A program made the position numbers and the translations under genes. Shown piece by piece: positions 21,985 through 31,674 of a stretch of 64,000 nucleotides of DNA; the stretch's first letter is position 1; the number at the start of each line of letters is the position of its first letter. This DNA comes from Calycina herbarum. Its lineage: Eukaryota > Ascomycota > Leotiomycetes > Helotiales > Pezizellaceae. The stretch lies in NCBI GenBank assembly GCA_001414485.1, contig LLEY01000007.1:496001-560000 (forward strand), written 5' to 3'. The notes below the pieces were generated by a model. The model was given only the letters and a program-made list of their open reading frames with translations. It was not told the DNA's origin and searched no databases.

Positions 21985-23001
21985 CTAATCTTCAGCCATA
22001 CCGAGCACCCTTCTCATTTCCTCGGTACTAGAGCGGGCGATTGCGACACTGATTGCACTCCCAAATTGCCCTCTTTTCTCCGGATCGGCTCCACGTTCCA
22101 ACAACCACTTGACTCTCTGTACTGCACCTGCCATCACCGCGTGCACTATAGGATATTTTGGGATCCTGTATCGAGATATCATAGCCTGGTTCACGTCCGC
22201 TCCGCGTTCTACCAAAAGTTCTAAAATCGGTATTCTTCCTTCATCAAACTCCCTCGTGGGTGATATATTCTCGTCGAATAGTTTCACTCCTGGAGGGCAC
22301 GCACCCGCCGCAGCATGCATTGCTCCACTTTCTTGAATGACTGCTCCTGCGTCCAAAAGCATGCGTACCGTTTCGACATCACAATCGCAAGCTGCTTGTT
22401 CGAAGACGCCTTCCGACGCCTCCCCAACAACATCTACGCCGTGCTCCAAGAACCATGCGACAAGGGGTTTGTTGTGGAGGACAAGGGGAAGCAAATAAGG
22501 AACTTCGTCGGGCGGAGTTGGATTTGGAGACCAGCCATATTGGCTGAGAAGTTCGAAGAGGGAAAGTTGCTTCTCCAAGGGGGCTCTTAGAACGCTTTGT
22601 GGAGTTGCAAAAACGATAGGTGCGCCTGTAGAGAGTAACAAGCGTGCGATCTCCAGGTTTCCAGTTTGAAGAGCAGACGCAAGGCCTTTGTGTAGAAAGT
22701 AAGGGGATAGCGAGTTGTTTGCTTCGATGATCAATTTGACATCACCAAGAGGGCCATGCTTGCAGGTCAACTCAAAGACCTCAATAAAAGCAGCGCTTCG
22801 ACCGAGATCGCTAAGCGCAATAGTGGGGAGGCGTTCATTGTGCAAACTGGAAGCTCCCTCACCACCCAGTACATCTGCCTGCTGCTGTTGAGTTTCTTGT
22901 TGTTGTTCATATGCGGTTCGAAGATGCTGTTGTAAGCACTGCTCTATCAATTCTTGCGGTAGCCGAGGTTGCCCGGGAAATGGAACATAAATGAACGGCA
23001 T
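21985..23001 (-). CDS. Ankyrin-repeat protein
   Basis: Single exon of 338 residues from the ATG at 23001 (MPFIYVPFPGQPRL); the slightly longer open frame begins with GTG and is not preferred. After a Gln-rich linker (EQQQETQQQQ, residues about 32-41) come helical repeats with the ankyrin pattern: ALQTGNLEIARLLLSTGAPI, LVLHNKPLVAWFLEHGVDV, ACDCDVETVRMLLDAGAVI, LELLVERGADVNQA and HAVMAGAVQRVKWLLERGADP. About six to seven repeats, the earlier ones degenerate. Such proteins mediate protein-protein contacts; no enzymatic domain is attached. It is a stand-alone fungal ankyrin protein of unknown partner, located in an accessory region that also has incompatibility-type genes elsewhere in the window. 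Confidence 0.85.
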   Translation of the reverse strand: MPFIYVPFPGQPRLPQELIEQCLQQHLRTAYEQQQETQQQQADVLGGEGASSLHNERLPTIALSDLGRSAAFIEVFELTCKHGPLGDVKLIIEANNSLSPYFLHKGLASALQTGNLEIARLLLSTGAPIVFATPQSVLRAPLEKQLSLFELLSQYGWSPNPTPPDEVPYLLPLVLHNKPLVAWFLEHGVDVVGEASEGVFEQAACDCDVETVRMLLDAGAVIQESGAMHAAAGACPPGVKLFDENISPTREFDEGRIPILELLVERGADVNQAMISRYRIPKYPIVHAVMAGAVQRVKWLLERGADPEKRGQFGSAISVAIARSSTEEMRRVLGMAED

Positions 23002-24212
23002 ATTTTGGGGGGTAGAGCCCACAGATTAAGTAAGCAATATACAAAAGAAGCAGTTTTAGAAGAAGTGTCGAGACTGACCGTAGGTTTGACTTAAGGCTGC
23101 GTCGTAGCATTGGTTTATTGGGGGGGAGATTGATCGCTGCCTATTTTGTACGTAGCTAGCACACTTTCTGTATCACGTTGCATGTTGGTGCATGGTTGGT
23201 GTTGGTGACGAGGCGCTATATTTCACCAACCACGCCCAATCAATAGCGGGGCCACTCCTCCATGTCATACCGGAGTGACAACATCTTGCTGCCGTATTAG
23301 AATCCTTCAAAGATTTCCAAGGGGCAAACAAACCTTTTGAGGCTATGTTTTACCGAGCATATTTTACCTATGTTAACCTTTGCCTTCGGAAAAGAGTTTT
23401 GAAACAATCAACCAACAGATTCAGGCAGTGCAACACGCTCTAAAGAGGAAGTGTGGTGACTCTATGGCTTTTTAGGCCTTGTATATGTGGAGAAAAAAGG
23501 TTTCGAGAGCACCTGGGTGAGAGGAAATTTGTAGGCTATGGCGGTTGTTGGAATTCGGTGGATATTCAGAGAGCTGAGAGGGTTGAACCTCTGCCTATCT
23601 CTTATGAAATTCTGCCTTTCGAGCCTTGCCATCCTGGACCTTTTTGTAAATTGATGAGCCTTGAAACCAACAGAGTGGTTCACGGTGCACAATAACTGCG
23701 GCACAGGTCTAAGTCAACCTCACTTGATCACTTGAATACTTAGGCTCTACGTATTCCAGTTCAAATGCCCGAGACTTCTGAGAAGGAGCGAAGAGGACAT
23801 GAATTTAATGAAATCTAATTCCCAGAACTCCTCTTTCGTGAAACGAGGTATAGAGCTCAACTGTCGGGTTTCTAGAGATTGGGCTGCGAGACTATTCGGC
23901 ATTTTGGAGACGGAGGTGCAATTATCAACTAATCTGAAACGATTGCAACAACGGACCCCCAAGTCTTTTGTGATTCCAACCCGCGGCGTAGATTCTAACA
24001 AGTTGTGGCCCTCGAAGGATTTTCTCAGCTAGACTGCAAGTTGGAATCCTACGTCAGTGTTTTGCAACGTTATTCTCAATGTGCGCCGCCTATAAGCCCT
24101 TTAGCCACCTATCATCTCTACATTCAAACGCAATTTCACTGTAAACTTCTTTTTTGAGTATCATTTCCACTTCGCTGCTGTTTCTCTGCAAGTCCTCAAA
24201 ACATTTTTTACC
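23002..24212. other. Intergenic
   Basis: No supported gene. The last 150 bases, rich in C/T and ending ACCATGG, are the presumed leader of the large secreted protein. Confidence 0.6.
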
Positions 24213-27200
24213 ATGGTGAACTTTAGAAGTCGGCTTCTATCTAGGTCAAGTGTAATTACCATTATTTCTCTGGCTGCCCAAAATGAAGGTGTCTTTGCCA
24301 TGATAGGAGACAGCGGTGTTCCTGGACCCGGCAGTAGTGTTCAATCTCCGGCGTGGAAGAATATCACAACATCGCCCTCGTCAAGTATGGAAGCGAGCCC
24401 CAGGAACACGGAATTTCTACAATCTCGGTTAATAAACACCACAGTCCTCTCTTCATCGACAATAGACCAAGACAGCAGCACTTCACAGCCTTCTTCCTCA
24501 ATTTACCAAATATCATCCTCATTGTTGGGCACAAATATATCTTCCCATAGCGAGTCCCCCCACACATCTCCTTACCCAACCATTCAAACACCATATTCCT
24601 CCACGATCGTCAGCCCTTCATCAACCCTGACAAGCAACCTTCCAAACACCGGAACATCCCCGAACCTATCTACTCAGCCACATCAGCAAAATAATTCCAC
24701 GTCTTCCTCCTCAATTTCTTCCTTGATGGACAGTTCGCGACCTACTGTCATCATGGATATCATTACTTCTGTTTTCGTCCAATCTGGCACAACTGTCACA
24801 GAGCGAATTCTTACAGGAGGGTTATTGGCGCACATAACCCTTCCCCCAGCAACCACGACCTTTACTGGTTCTCAAGCGACATCAGCAGTGTCTTCAGTTT
24901 CCTCTCAATTAGTCGGTCTTTTTCCTGTAATTGGGAAGTGGAAGGATTCACCAAAATTACTCAAGACCGACACACTCAATACGGTCAATAATATTGAAAA
25001 AGCAGTAAAGGGTCTCATTTCCGCCCTAGGGGGTAAATCATCGTCCAGCAAGGAATGTGGCTCGAAGAATAAGAAGAGGGGTCTCTTTGACTTCATTGGT
25101 AATGCTATAAAATCTTTGACATGTGTTATCAAATCATTGGACACCCTCACCAAAAACATCGAGGGCAATGTCGTTGAAGGTATAGAGGGTATTTTGGGAA
25201 ACTTGAAATCAGACACTGAGGAACTCGACGAGGAAGATAATACAGAAACGAACACGGAAACCTCAACCGAAAATCGTTCATCACAAGCCTCCTCAACACA
25301 GGAATCATCATCCGAAAAGTCGTGTTCTTCCACTGAAACGGCATACCAAGTCACATACTCGTGTATGCATACTGTCATAACGAAAGATGGTTCTTCAATT
25401 CCAACATCTACTTGTGCGCCTCCAGTATCAGTTACTATCACAGGCTGTGAAGTTACCGGAACAACAACAACAACAATTGGTAGCGAGTCCCCAAGGGAAA
25501 CCTTAAAAAGGTGCTCCCAAGAAACCTGTGGTGACGTATGCCGAATTGGTGCAGGCAGTCCACTTGTTAACAACAGTATCGGCACCATCCCAATTACCAC
25601 CACCATGGACTGTGCAAAGTTTTCTACTTATACAACCTCTGCTTTGCCAACTGCTAGTTGGGGGTTTATTGGTGTAGTGGAGAACTCAGCTGCAAGAGCT
25701 GTCAAGCGAAGCTCATCTGGTGCTGGCCCGGATCACGATTCATTTTCATTGCCCAAACGGGTTCTGCCATGGGACATAGATTTGCCAGGTTTTGACAACA
25801 CGGGCTACCTCACACATCTGACTTCGCAGACGCAAGACTCGCATTGGTTGCCCCAGGACGGAGATACTGCAGGCCGGTTCTATCCCTTTGGGGAATTTGG
25901 TGATGAAGAACTTATTGTACAAGGAATCGATGGCCTTTTTGGGTGTACAGCTATGGTCATTGTTTCTCCGCGAGGTATATACCTTGCTCACATCTTCGAA
26001 GTACCGGTGTTTCTCTCGGAGACACCCGATATTCAAGCCCCGAATCAAGTCAAGCATGTTGATAGCTCCGACGCGGTATTTAACGACCTTTGCATTCGAG
26101 CCTTCAGGTATGGCACGCCTTGGTGCCAATCAATCCCAAGTTTGGTTGGCAGCGATCAGGATCCAGGACCGTTCCATTCTAGCTATCGTCCCAACGTCTT
26201 TATTGTCACCCCTTTTACCGTGGACGACGACCGAAGAGAGTTCAATACCGTTACCGGTTTAAGATATGACCGGCGTGTCGCAGTATTACGGGACAGCATT
26301 GCTCAGCTGCTTCCAGGAGCAATTGTTCATCCACCCGCGGGCTATACACGTACTCGGCCCGATGCCTCTCGTGACCCTAGTCGCGCATGGGGTAAAGTAC
26401 TAGTAGAAGTTCACAGACCCCAAGGTATGATCAGAGATGTTGTCAAGGGAATTAGTCGTCCGTTTGCCCGTTGGAGAGTATGGTCTGAGTGGTCTAAGAT
26501 AGGGGGTGGAGATTTCGTCTATTCACTTGCTCCTGGCGGGCGAAAGAAGCGAGAGGTTAGTGGGTCAAAGCTGTGTATGGGACATACTTCGAGTTCCGCG
26601 TCCAATCCAACTAGCTTCCCGGAATTATCCTCAACTTACATTACTGCGACCACCTTTGAGACTTCGATAAGTTCAAGAAATTCTTCCATGGACATCTCTT
26701 CTCTTGAAAGATCGTCTTTTTTGCCAAGGACTTCTATAATATCCCCCCCAACAACCACAGGCGTAGACAACTCTGCAATAGCCACGGAAAATTCAACAAC
26801 AAGAGTATCAACAAGTCTGTTATCCATTTCAAGGAGCTCTGTTGCAAGTTTTTTGTCCTTGGAGAGCTCTTTGACACTCGATAAATCAAGCTCAGTAGCA
26901 ACAATTTTGCCCAACCAGAGAAGCGGTACATCTAGTACACTGGTAAGCGATTTGACTTTAAGTCCCTCTTCAGGATGGACTCAAGTTGGCACAGGAACAG
27001 AGACTTCAATAAGAACATTGGCAACTCCTCTTTCCGGGTCCACGGGATCCTCGATGAAATATACAACTCCTTCATCTGAACTCCAAAGTACCACGACTAT
27101 TGTCAAACCATCTGCAAAATCCCTTTCCGCTACATCTGCTACACCACAGACCTCAAAGGACACAACTTGGCCGACATATTCAACGAGTGTTAACTCTCAA

Positions 27201-28415
27201 GATTCGAAATTGCCTGGCCTCTCCTTCGGCGACGCTTCTCCCAGTTCTAAAAACACAAATTCCGCTACATCTTTGTCTGGATTTAGATTCAGCACATCCA
27301 CCATCCTTGAGACTTCTAAATATTCAGAGTTGAGTGGTTTCTCTACCAAAGCCTCCTCGGCTAATTCTAACACATTTCCAACTTCAACGGTGCCCACTGC
27401 CTCACCATTCATACCATCTTCATCCACAACCTCCAGTTCCTCCATGAATCCAATATATTCCTCTTCTTCCAAAGCATTACCCCCACCCATCACTTCATGC
27501 ACTTTATCTAGCGCTTCTGCCTTTACAACAAACAACCAAGTCGTTCCCGCCACTATTTTATGCAATTGTGATGGTGGCCGAGTTGCAGGAATTCAAACTA
27601 CGATTGGCCCCGATAAAGCAACCACATATACCTGCGCCATCGATACGACAAGAATCGCAGTGAGTACTGTTGTTGCACCGCCACCACCTCCAGTCACATC
27701 GTGTACCTTGTCTAGTGCTTCCGCATTTACGACAAACAATCAAGCGGTACCTGCTACAATATTGTGTGCATGTAATGGTGGCAAGGTCGCTGGTATTCAA
27801 ACCACCATTGGACCCGATAAAGCTACAACATATACCTGTGCAATTGAAAACACAAAAATCGCAGTTTCTACTGCTTCTCCTCCGCCACCACCTCCAGCGC
27901 CGCCCGCCCCACCAGTATCCTCAGTTGCTCCACCAAGTCCACCTCCGCCATCAAATCCTCCACCACCTCCTTACAACAAAGGCATTTGCAATGTACATAT
28001 ACGAGAAACCACACAGGCCTCAATAATGAGCCCTAACAAACCCGTACAAGCTCAACTTCGCATCACTGATGGTGTAGGCAAAATTCTTGCTGAACAAGGG
28101 TTCTCAGACTTTCCTTGGGGAGGAAGTGTCAGTATTAGTGCCCAACAATCCAAATTGCCCTACAATCTCGAAGTCACCTTCCCCAAGACATCCAAGAAAG
28201 TGAGTAAAAGAGATAGGCCCGCTCCGCTACCGACGGTACCTGGCTATGACGGCTGGGTCGTCAGTTTGGCAGCAGGCGATACAAAATGGGATAGCACAAG
28301 TAAGGATACTACCAAACTTCCGAACTGTTCTGTTGGTAAATGGGACTATGGTAATATTGGGGACGACCTGCTCTCCTATCAATATGGTGCCCATGTCAAT
28401 GTAAGCAAAGCCTAA
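24213..28415 (+). CDS. Large secreted Ser/Thr-rich multidomain protein with C...H motif domain
   Basis: One exon of 1400 residues, ATG in ACCATGG. Residues 1-30 form a probable signal peptide (SRSSVITIISLAA). Residues 30-230 are Ser/Thr-rich, as in O-glycosylated wall proteins. Dibasic Kex2-like sites follow at KKR 287-289, KR 498-499, KR 515-516, KKR 778-780 and KR 1332-1333. The segment 517-780, exactly between two of them, is a globular domain (VLPWDIDLPG... to ...LAPGGRKKR) containing GCTAMVIVSPRGIYLAHIF, with Cys 578 and His 593 separated by 15 residues. That motif resembles the active-site arrangement of CNF1/CheD-type glutamine deamidases, an inference only. Residues 780-1090 are again Ser/Thr-rich. 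Two 68-residue Cys-containing modules (Cys about 1096 and 1164) and a proline tract follow, then a C-terminal domain ending in LPNCSVGKWDYGN. No GPI signal is evident. Confidence 0.8.
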   Translation: MVNFRSRLLSRSSVITIISLAAQNEGVFAMIGDSGVPGPGSSVQSPAWKNITTSPSSSMEASPRNTEFLQSRLINTTVLSSSTIDQDSSTSQPSSSIYQISSSLLGTNISSHSESPHTSPYPTIQTPYSSTIVSPSSTLTSNLPNTGTSPNLSTQPHQQNNSTSSSSISSLMDSSRPTVIMDIITSVFVQSGTTVTERILTGGLLAHITLPPATTTFTGSQATSAVSSVSSQLVGLFPVIGKWKDSPKLLKTDTLNTVNNIEKAVKGLISALGGKSSSSKECGSKNKKRGLFDFIGNAIKSLTCVIKSLDTLTKNIEGNVVEGIEGILGNLKSDTEELDEEDNTETNTETSTENRSSQASSTQESSSEKSCSSTETAYQVTYSCMHTVITKDGSSIPTSTCAPPVSVTITGCEVTGTTTTTIGSESPRETLKRCSQETCGDVCRIGAGSPLVNNSIGTIPITTTMDCAKFSTYTTSALPTASWGFIGVVENSAARAVKRSSSGAGPDHDSFSLPKRVLPWDIDLPGFDNTGYLTHLTSQTQDSHWLPQDGDTAGRFYPFGEFGDEELIVQGIDGLFGCTAMVIVSPRGIYLAHIFEVPVFLSETPDIQAPNQVKHVDSSDAVFNDLCIRAFRYGTPWCQSIPSLVGSDQDPGPFHSSYRPNVFIVTPFTVDDDRREFNTVTGLRYDRRVAVLRDSIAQLLPGAIVHPPAGYTRTRPDASRDPSRAWGKVLVEVHRPQGMIRDVVKGISRPFARWRVWSEWSKIGGGDFVYSLAPGGRKKREVSGSKLCMGHTSSSASNPTSFPELSSTYITATTFETSISSRNSSMDISSLERSSFLPRTSIISPPTTTGVDNSAIATENSTTRVSTSLLSISRSSVASFLSLESSLTLDKSSSVATILPNQRSGTSSTLVSDLTLSPSSGWTQVGTGTETSIRTLATPLSGSTGSSMKYTTPSSELQSTTTIVKPSAKSLSATSATPQTSKDTTWPTYSTSVNSQDSKLPGLSFGDASPSSKNTNSATSLSGFRFSTSTILETSKYSELSGFSTKASSANSNTFPTSTVPTASPFIPSSSTTSSSSMNPIYSSSSKALPPPITSCTLSSASAFTTNNQVVPATILCNCDGGRVAGIQTTIGPDKATTYTCAIDTTRIAVSTVVAPPPPPVTSCTLSSASAFTTNNQAVPATILCACNGGKVAGIQTTIGPDKATTYTCAIENTKIAVSTASPPPPPPAPPAPPVSSVAPPSPPPPSNPPPPPYNKGICNVHIRETTQASIMSPNKPVQAQLRITDGVGKILAEQGFSDFPWGGSVSISAQQSKLPYNLEVTFPKTSKKVSKRDRPAPLPTVPGYDGWVVSLAAGDTKWDSTSKDTTKLPNCSVGKWDYGNIGDDLLSYQYGAHVNVSKA
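27498..27870 (+). repeat. Two tandem 204-bp coding modules
   Basis: Within the large secreted protein, modules beginning at the Cys codons 27498 and 27702 are nearly identical in protein (both contain ASAFTTNNQ and VAGIQTTIGPDKATTYTCAI) but differ at many silent sites. They are separated by a VVAPPPPPV linker. Confidence 0.9.
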
Positions 28416-29081
28416 ATCATTTTCACTTTTATAAAAAAGAATTAGGAAATACACTAATGCGGAGCAGAATCGAGAAATGGATTGTCGTTGGGCGTGCTAG
28501 AGTCATATTCAGTTTTCATTTGGGTGGCATGCCCCTGTATTAAGCGAGCTTCAATGAACCGAGCTTTTTGGTGGCACTTTATTAGTTTTTTGGGTCGATG
28601 GATCATCAACACCTTTTTTCTTTACAAGTTCCTGTTTTATTTACACTTAGGGGGGGATTTCTGTTGTCGTTATTTCTTTACTATGGTTTAGCCCGTCCCA
28701 GGACTCTTGCATAGTCGAGTGTGGAAAGAAGCCAAGATATTTTTATAGGGCCAGAATTTGAAGCAACCCACAGCCACTCTTTAGAATTTTCCTATTTTTG
28801 TCAATGTTAATTGGATCATAAAAAGAAATTAGCTAAAATTTGATTTTCCGTTTTAAACAAGTAACAAAGAGCCACTTTTCTTTTGTAATTCAATATCGCT
28901 TTGTTAATGATAATTCCATTGTTCTCCGAGAGACATTGAGAAATTTCCTGCTCTGTATATCTACCAGGACAAATCTCCTAAACAGAAATGTAGCAAACAA
29001 GGTTCGGAACTATAGATAAAAATGGTGTTAAAGTTCGAAAAGATATCTTCGAAGGAAAGTTATTCTTTCACATCAAACATA
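28416..29081. other. Intergenic
   Basis: AT-rich spacer, no gene recognised. Confidence 0.55.
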
Positions 29082-30094
29082 ATGTGTCGATCATACGCCC
29101 CATACTGCTTTTCTTGCCGCAGGCCAAATGTGATAATTGTTGTAGACTGCCGAGATGGCTTGATGCACAGTTACCAATTGGACGAGGTGGAAAGGAGATG
29201 TCGATCCACCAGAGATGCGCCACATGTCCAAATCCGAGGATATTGGTGCTGGGAATGTATCACTGTGGGCATCCCACAGGGATTATCCCGTTTAGCACCC
29301 CTAGGAGTTGACAGCACACTTGTCCCTGACCTGGGACCAATGGGAATCCAGTTCGCAGAACGCATCTTCCTAGAAACACGCAGATTCAATCAACTAGAAA
29401 TTCCTAAAGGCGAGTACTTCGTCAAAGAAGACAAAGATTGGGAAGACCTCCGTGATATTCTCGACGCAATTTCGTCCACCCTTGTGCAGCTTGTCAGAGA
29501 TCTGTTAGGTAGAGCCTCCATTAACACTCGGCCACCGCCTCAACAGGCCCAACAAGCAGCATTTTTGTGTTGGGAACAACACAAATCAGAGGTTAAGGTG
29601 CTATTTGGAAGACTGAACGATATCTTCTCCTTCAATACCGTTGCTAGATTTGAAGCTCGAGAAGGTATCCCACCCTACAAAGTTCCTCTTCCTTGGACCT
29701 TCTTTCCTTTCGCCTCGGAAGTACCGGCAGATGAGAAGAAGGAAGAGTGCCCTCTTTGTAAAGAACCATTCGGGCCCCTTCAAAGTGGACACCTTCCCTG
29801 TCAAATGCCAGAGGCACCCACGCGCCAGTTCTGACTCCATGCTGCAAGAAACTTTGTGGATGTCGCTGCTTGCTATTCTGGGTTCTTTTAGAAGGACATC
29901 TCAATTGCCCATTGTGCAACGAAGCACGATTTCAACCTACTGACCTGTCTGTAGAGTGGGATCCCCCGCTATGGCTTCGTCAATTGAGACTGCGGGATGA
30001 GAATGGCAATGATAGAATTAGCGATGGGTCGAGTAACAACTGGTTCTTGTTGTACTCTAATGCTCATCCTGTAGCCCCTACGTTGGACAATTGA
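29082..30094 (+). CDS. CxxC/RING-type protein, copy C, frame interrupted in the RING
   Basis: The ATG at 29082 (MCRSYAPYCFSCRR) matches the start of copies A and B; an in-frame ATG at 29022 would add 20 residues. The layout is the same: N-terminal CFSC and CWEC pairs, a helical middle (LGPMGIQFAERIFLETRRF), then a C-terminal RING-like CPLCKEPFG. The frame stops at 29834 soon after that, but another frame carries LTPCCKKLCGCRCLLFWVL, LNCPLCNEARF and PPLWLRQL to a stop at 30094. The frame change lies between about 29770 and 29850; one GTAAAG...CCAG pair keeps phase but would delete half of the RING, so an indel is more likely. Same family as copies A and B but much more diverged. A ubiquitin-ligase-like role is conjecture. 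Confidence 0.5.
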
Positions 30095-31674
30095 GAGGGA
30101 GATGATAACTAGAGTTTGACCCCTCTTCCCATATCCACCAGTACCAGGCTTTCCCAGCCACACTAATCCCCATCAACGTAATGAAACGAACCCCAAATAA
30201 TTATCATTAATAAACTCATAATAAGGCAATAATACAGAATGACTGACAACCCCCATCCCCTTGCTATAATTTTCAATTTTCATTACTCTTTCCCATGAAA
30301 TTCCAATCACCTCAAGGCCATTCAAACCTACAACAATACCGTCGCATCCTAAGAAATGAGATAGGAAAAAGATACAACCCGAATTTATTTAGGCCTTCAT
30401 AGAGTAGAACGACAATCCCGTTGAGGCAAGTGGCTGTCGATTGTGGTTGACAACACGTAAACAGAATGCAAATTTAGTTTGAAGGACCCTGAGATTCTCC
30501 TGTGGATATTTGATGTTGGACGCTTATCTCAGAGCTAATTCATTGTGGCTCCATGGTCCTCAGTTCAGCCACTGGTCCATCACGTGAAATAAGGAAATAC
30601 AACATTACCGAATTGCTTGCAGACGGCGGCTGTATCGTATAAGAAGATCAAAGCAAACGTACTTACCAAAAATATTCGTATTTGATTCTCAACATTAATT
30701 TTTGGTCGACCAATAAAATTTTCAATCGTAAACCAGAGAAATGCAGCAACAACCATTTGTCTTATTCTCACAGACAAACAAGCAAAACATTGTTATTCAT
30801 TATCTTCACCAGCGGTATACAATTTGTTTGCGTCCCCTCGCGGTAGATAATAAACGTGGCAGTAAATACTTTAGGTTCGTACCTGCATACTTAGCTCATT
30901 GTCCCAAATTTCAAGGGTAATGCAAGGTAATTAACCTAAATACTTGGGACACTTTAATATTAACCCAGATAGCTTGGAAAAACGAAGTTCAATTGTCCCA
31001 AAATATTTGGGTAATATCTAAAGTGTGGCTATATACTGCCGCTTTCCTTGTCTACTGCGAGCTCCCTACCCCCACCTCCCACTCCGCACTCCCTCCTCTC
31101 ACTCCCCAATCCCAGCACCAATCAGCATAAACCAACACCAAACAAAACCCCACAACAAGACCCCTGAAAATAAGCGAACCCCGCCAAGCCCCATGCAAAC
31201 CAGTTCGACTCGGGAAATCCCCCACCCGACGATCATTGAAACAAGCTTCCCTCACGAGACCACCATACCCCACTTCAGCCTCTCTCCCGCCACTCTTCCA
31301 TGGCGTTGTTGAAACTTCAGACATGCCAAACTTCAGGTACTCAAAACTCTATCATCGTACGATACTTACTCTTTAACAAATTGTAGTGTGACAGCTGCGC
31401 GTCAAAAAGATGTGGAATTCCAAGGGGTAAAAGATTCAAACCAAGAGTTTTCGAATCGTATAGGAAGTCAAATGTGGTATATACAGTGTTTTTTTTTATC
31501 TATAGAATATGTAAATGGTTTATATACAAGAGTCTTCAAATTTTTGAACAAGCAATGAAAATATAATGAGATGATTTTGAAAGGAGATATTATAAAAAGA
31601 AAACGCTATGCTATATTTCGCTGGAGAAAAAGTCTATCAAATTCAGAAAAACAGAGACCACGCTCTCTCTCCGT
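30095..31674. other. Intergenic with a dispersed repeat
   Basis: No gene. It contains copy X of a dispersed repeat (30856-30952) and a pyrimidine-rich tract around 31040-31310. Confidence 0.6.
30856..30952 (-). repeat. Dispersed repeat, copy X (uninterrupted)
   Basis: Read on the minus strand it aligns with 41113-41305 and 45047-45147: GTCCCAAGTATTT, ATTACCTTG, then GCAGGTACGAACCT and GTATTTACTG. Copy X lacks the foldback insertion found in copy Y. Confidence 0.75.

Noticed and set aside
24905..25606. Minus-strand frame of 233 codons inside the large secreted protein gene
   Set aside because: Antisense shadow of a low-complexity Ser/Thr region.
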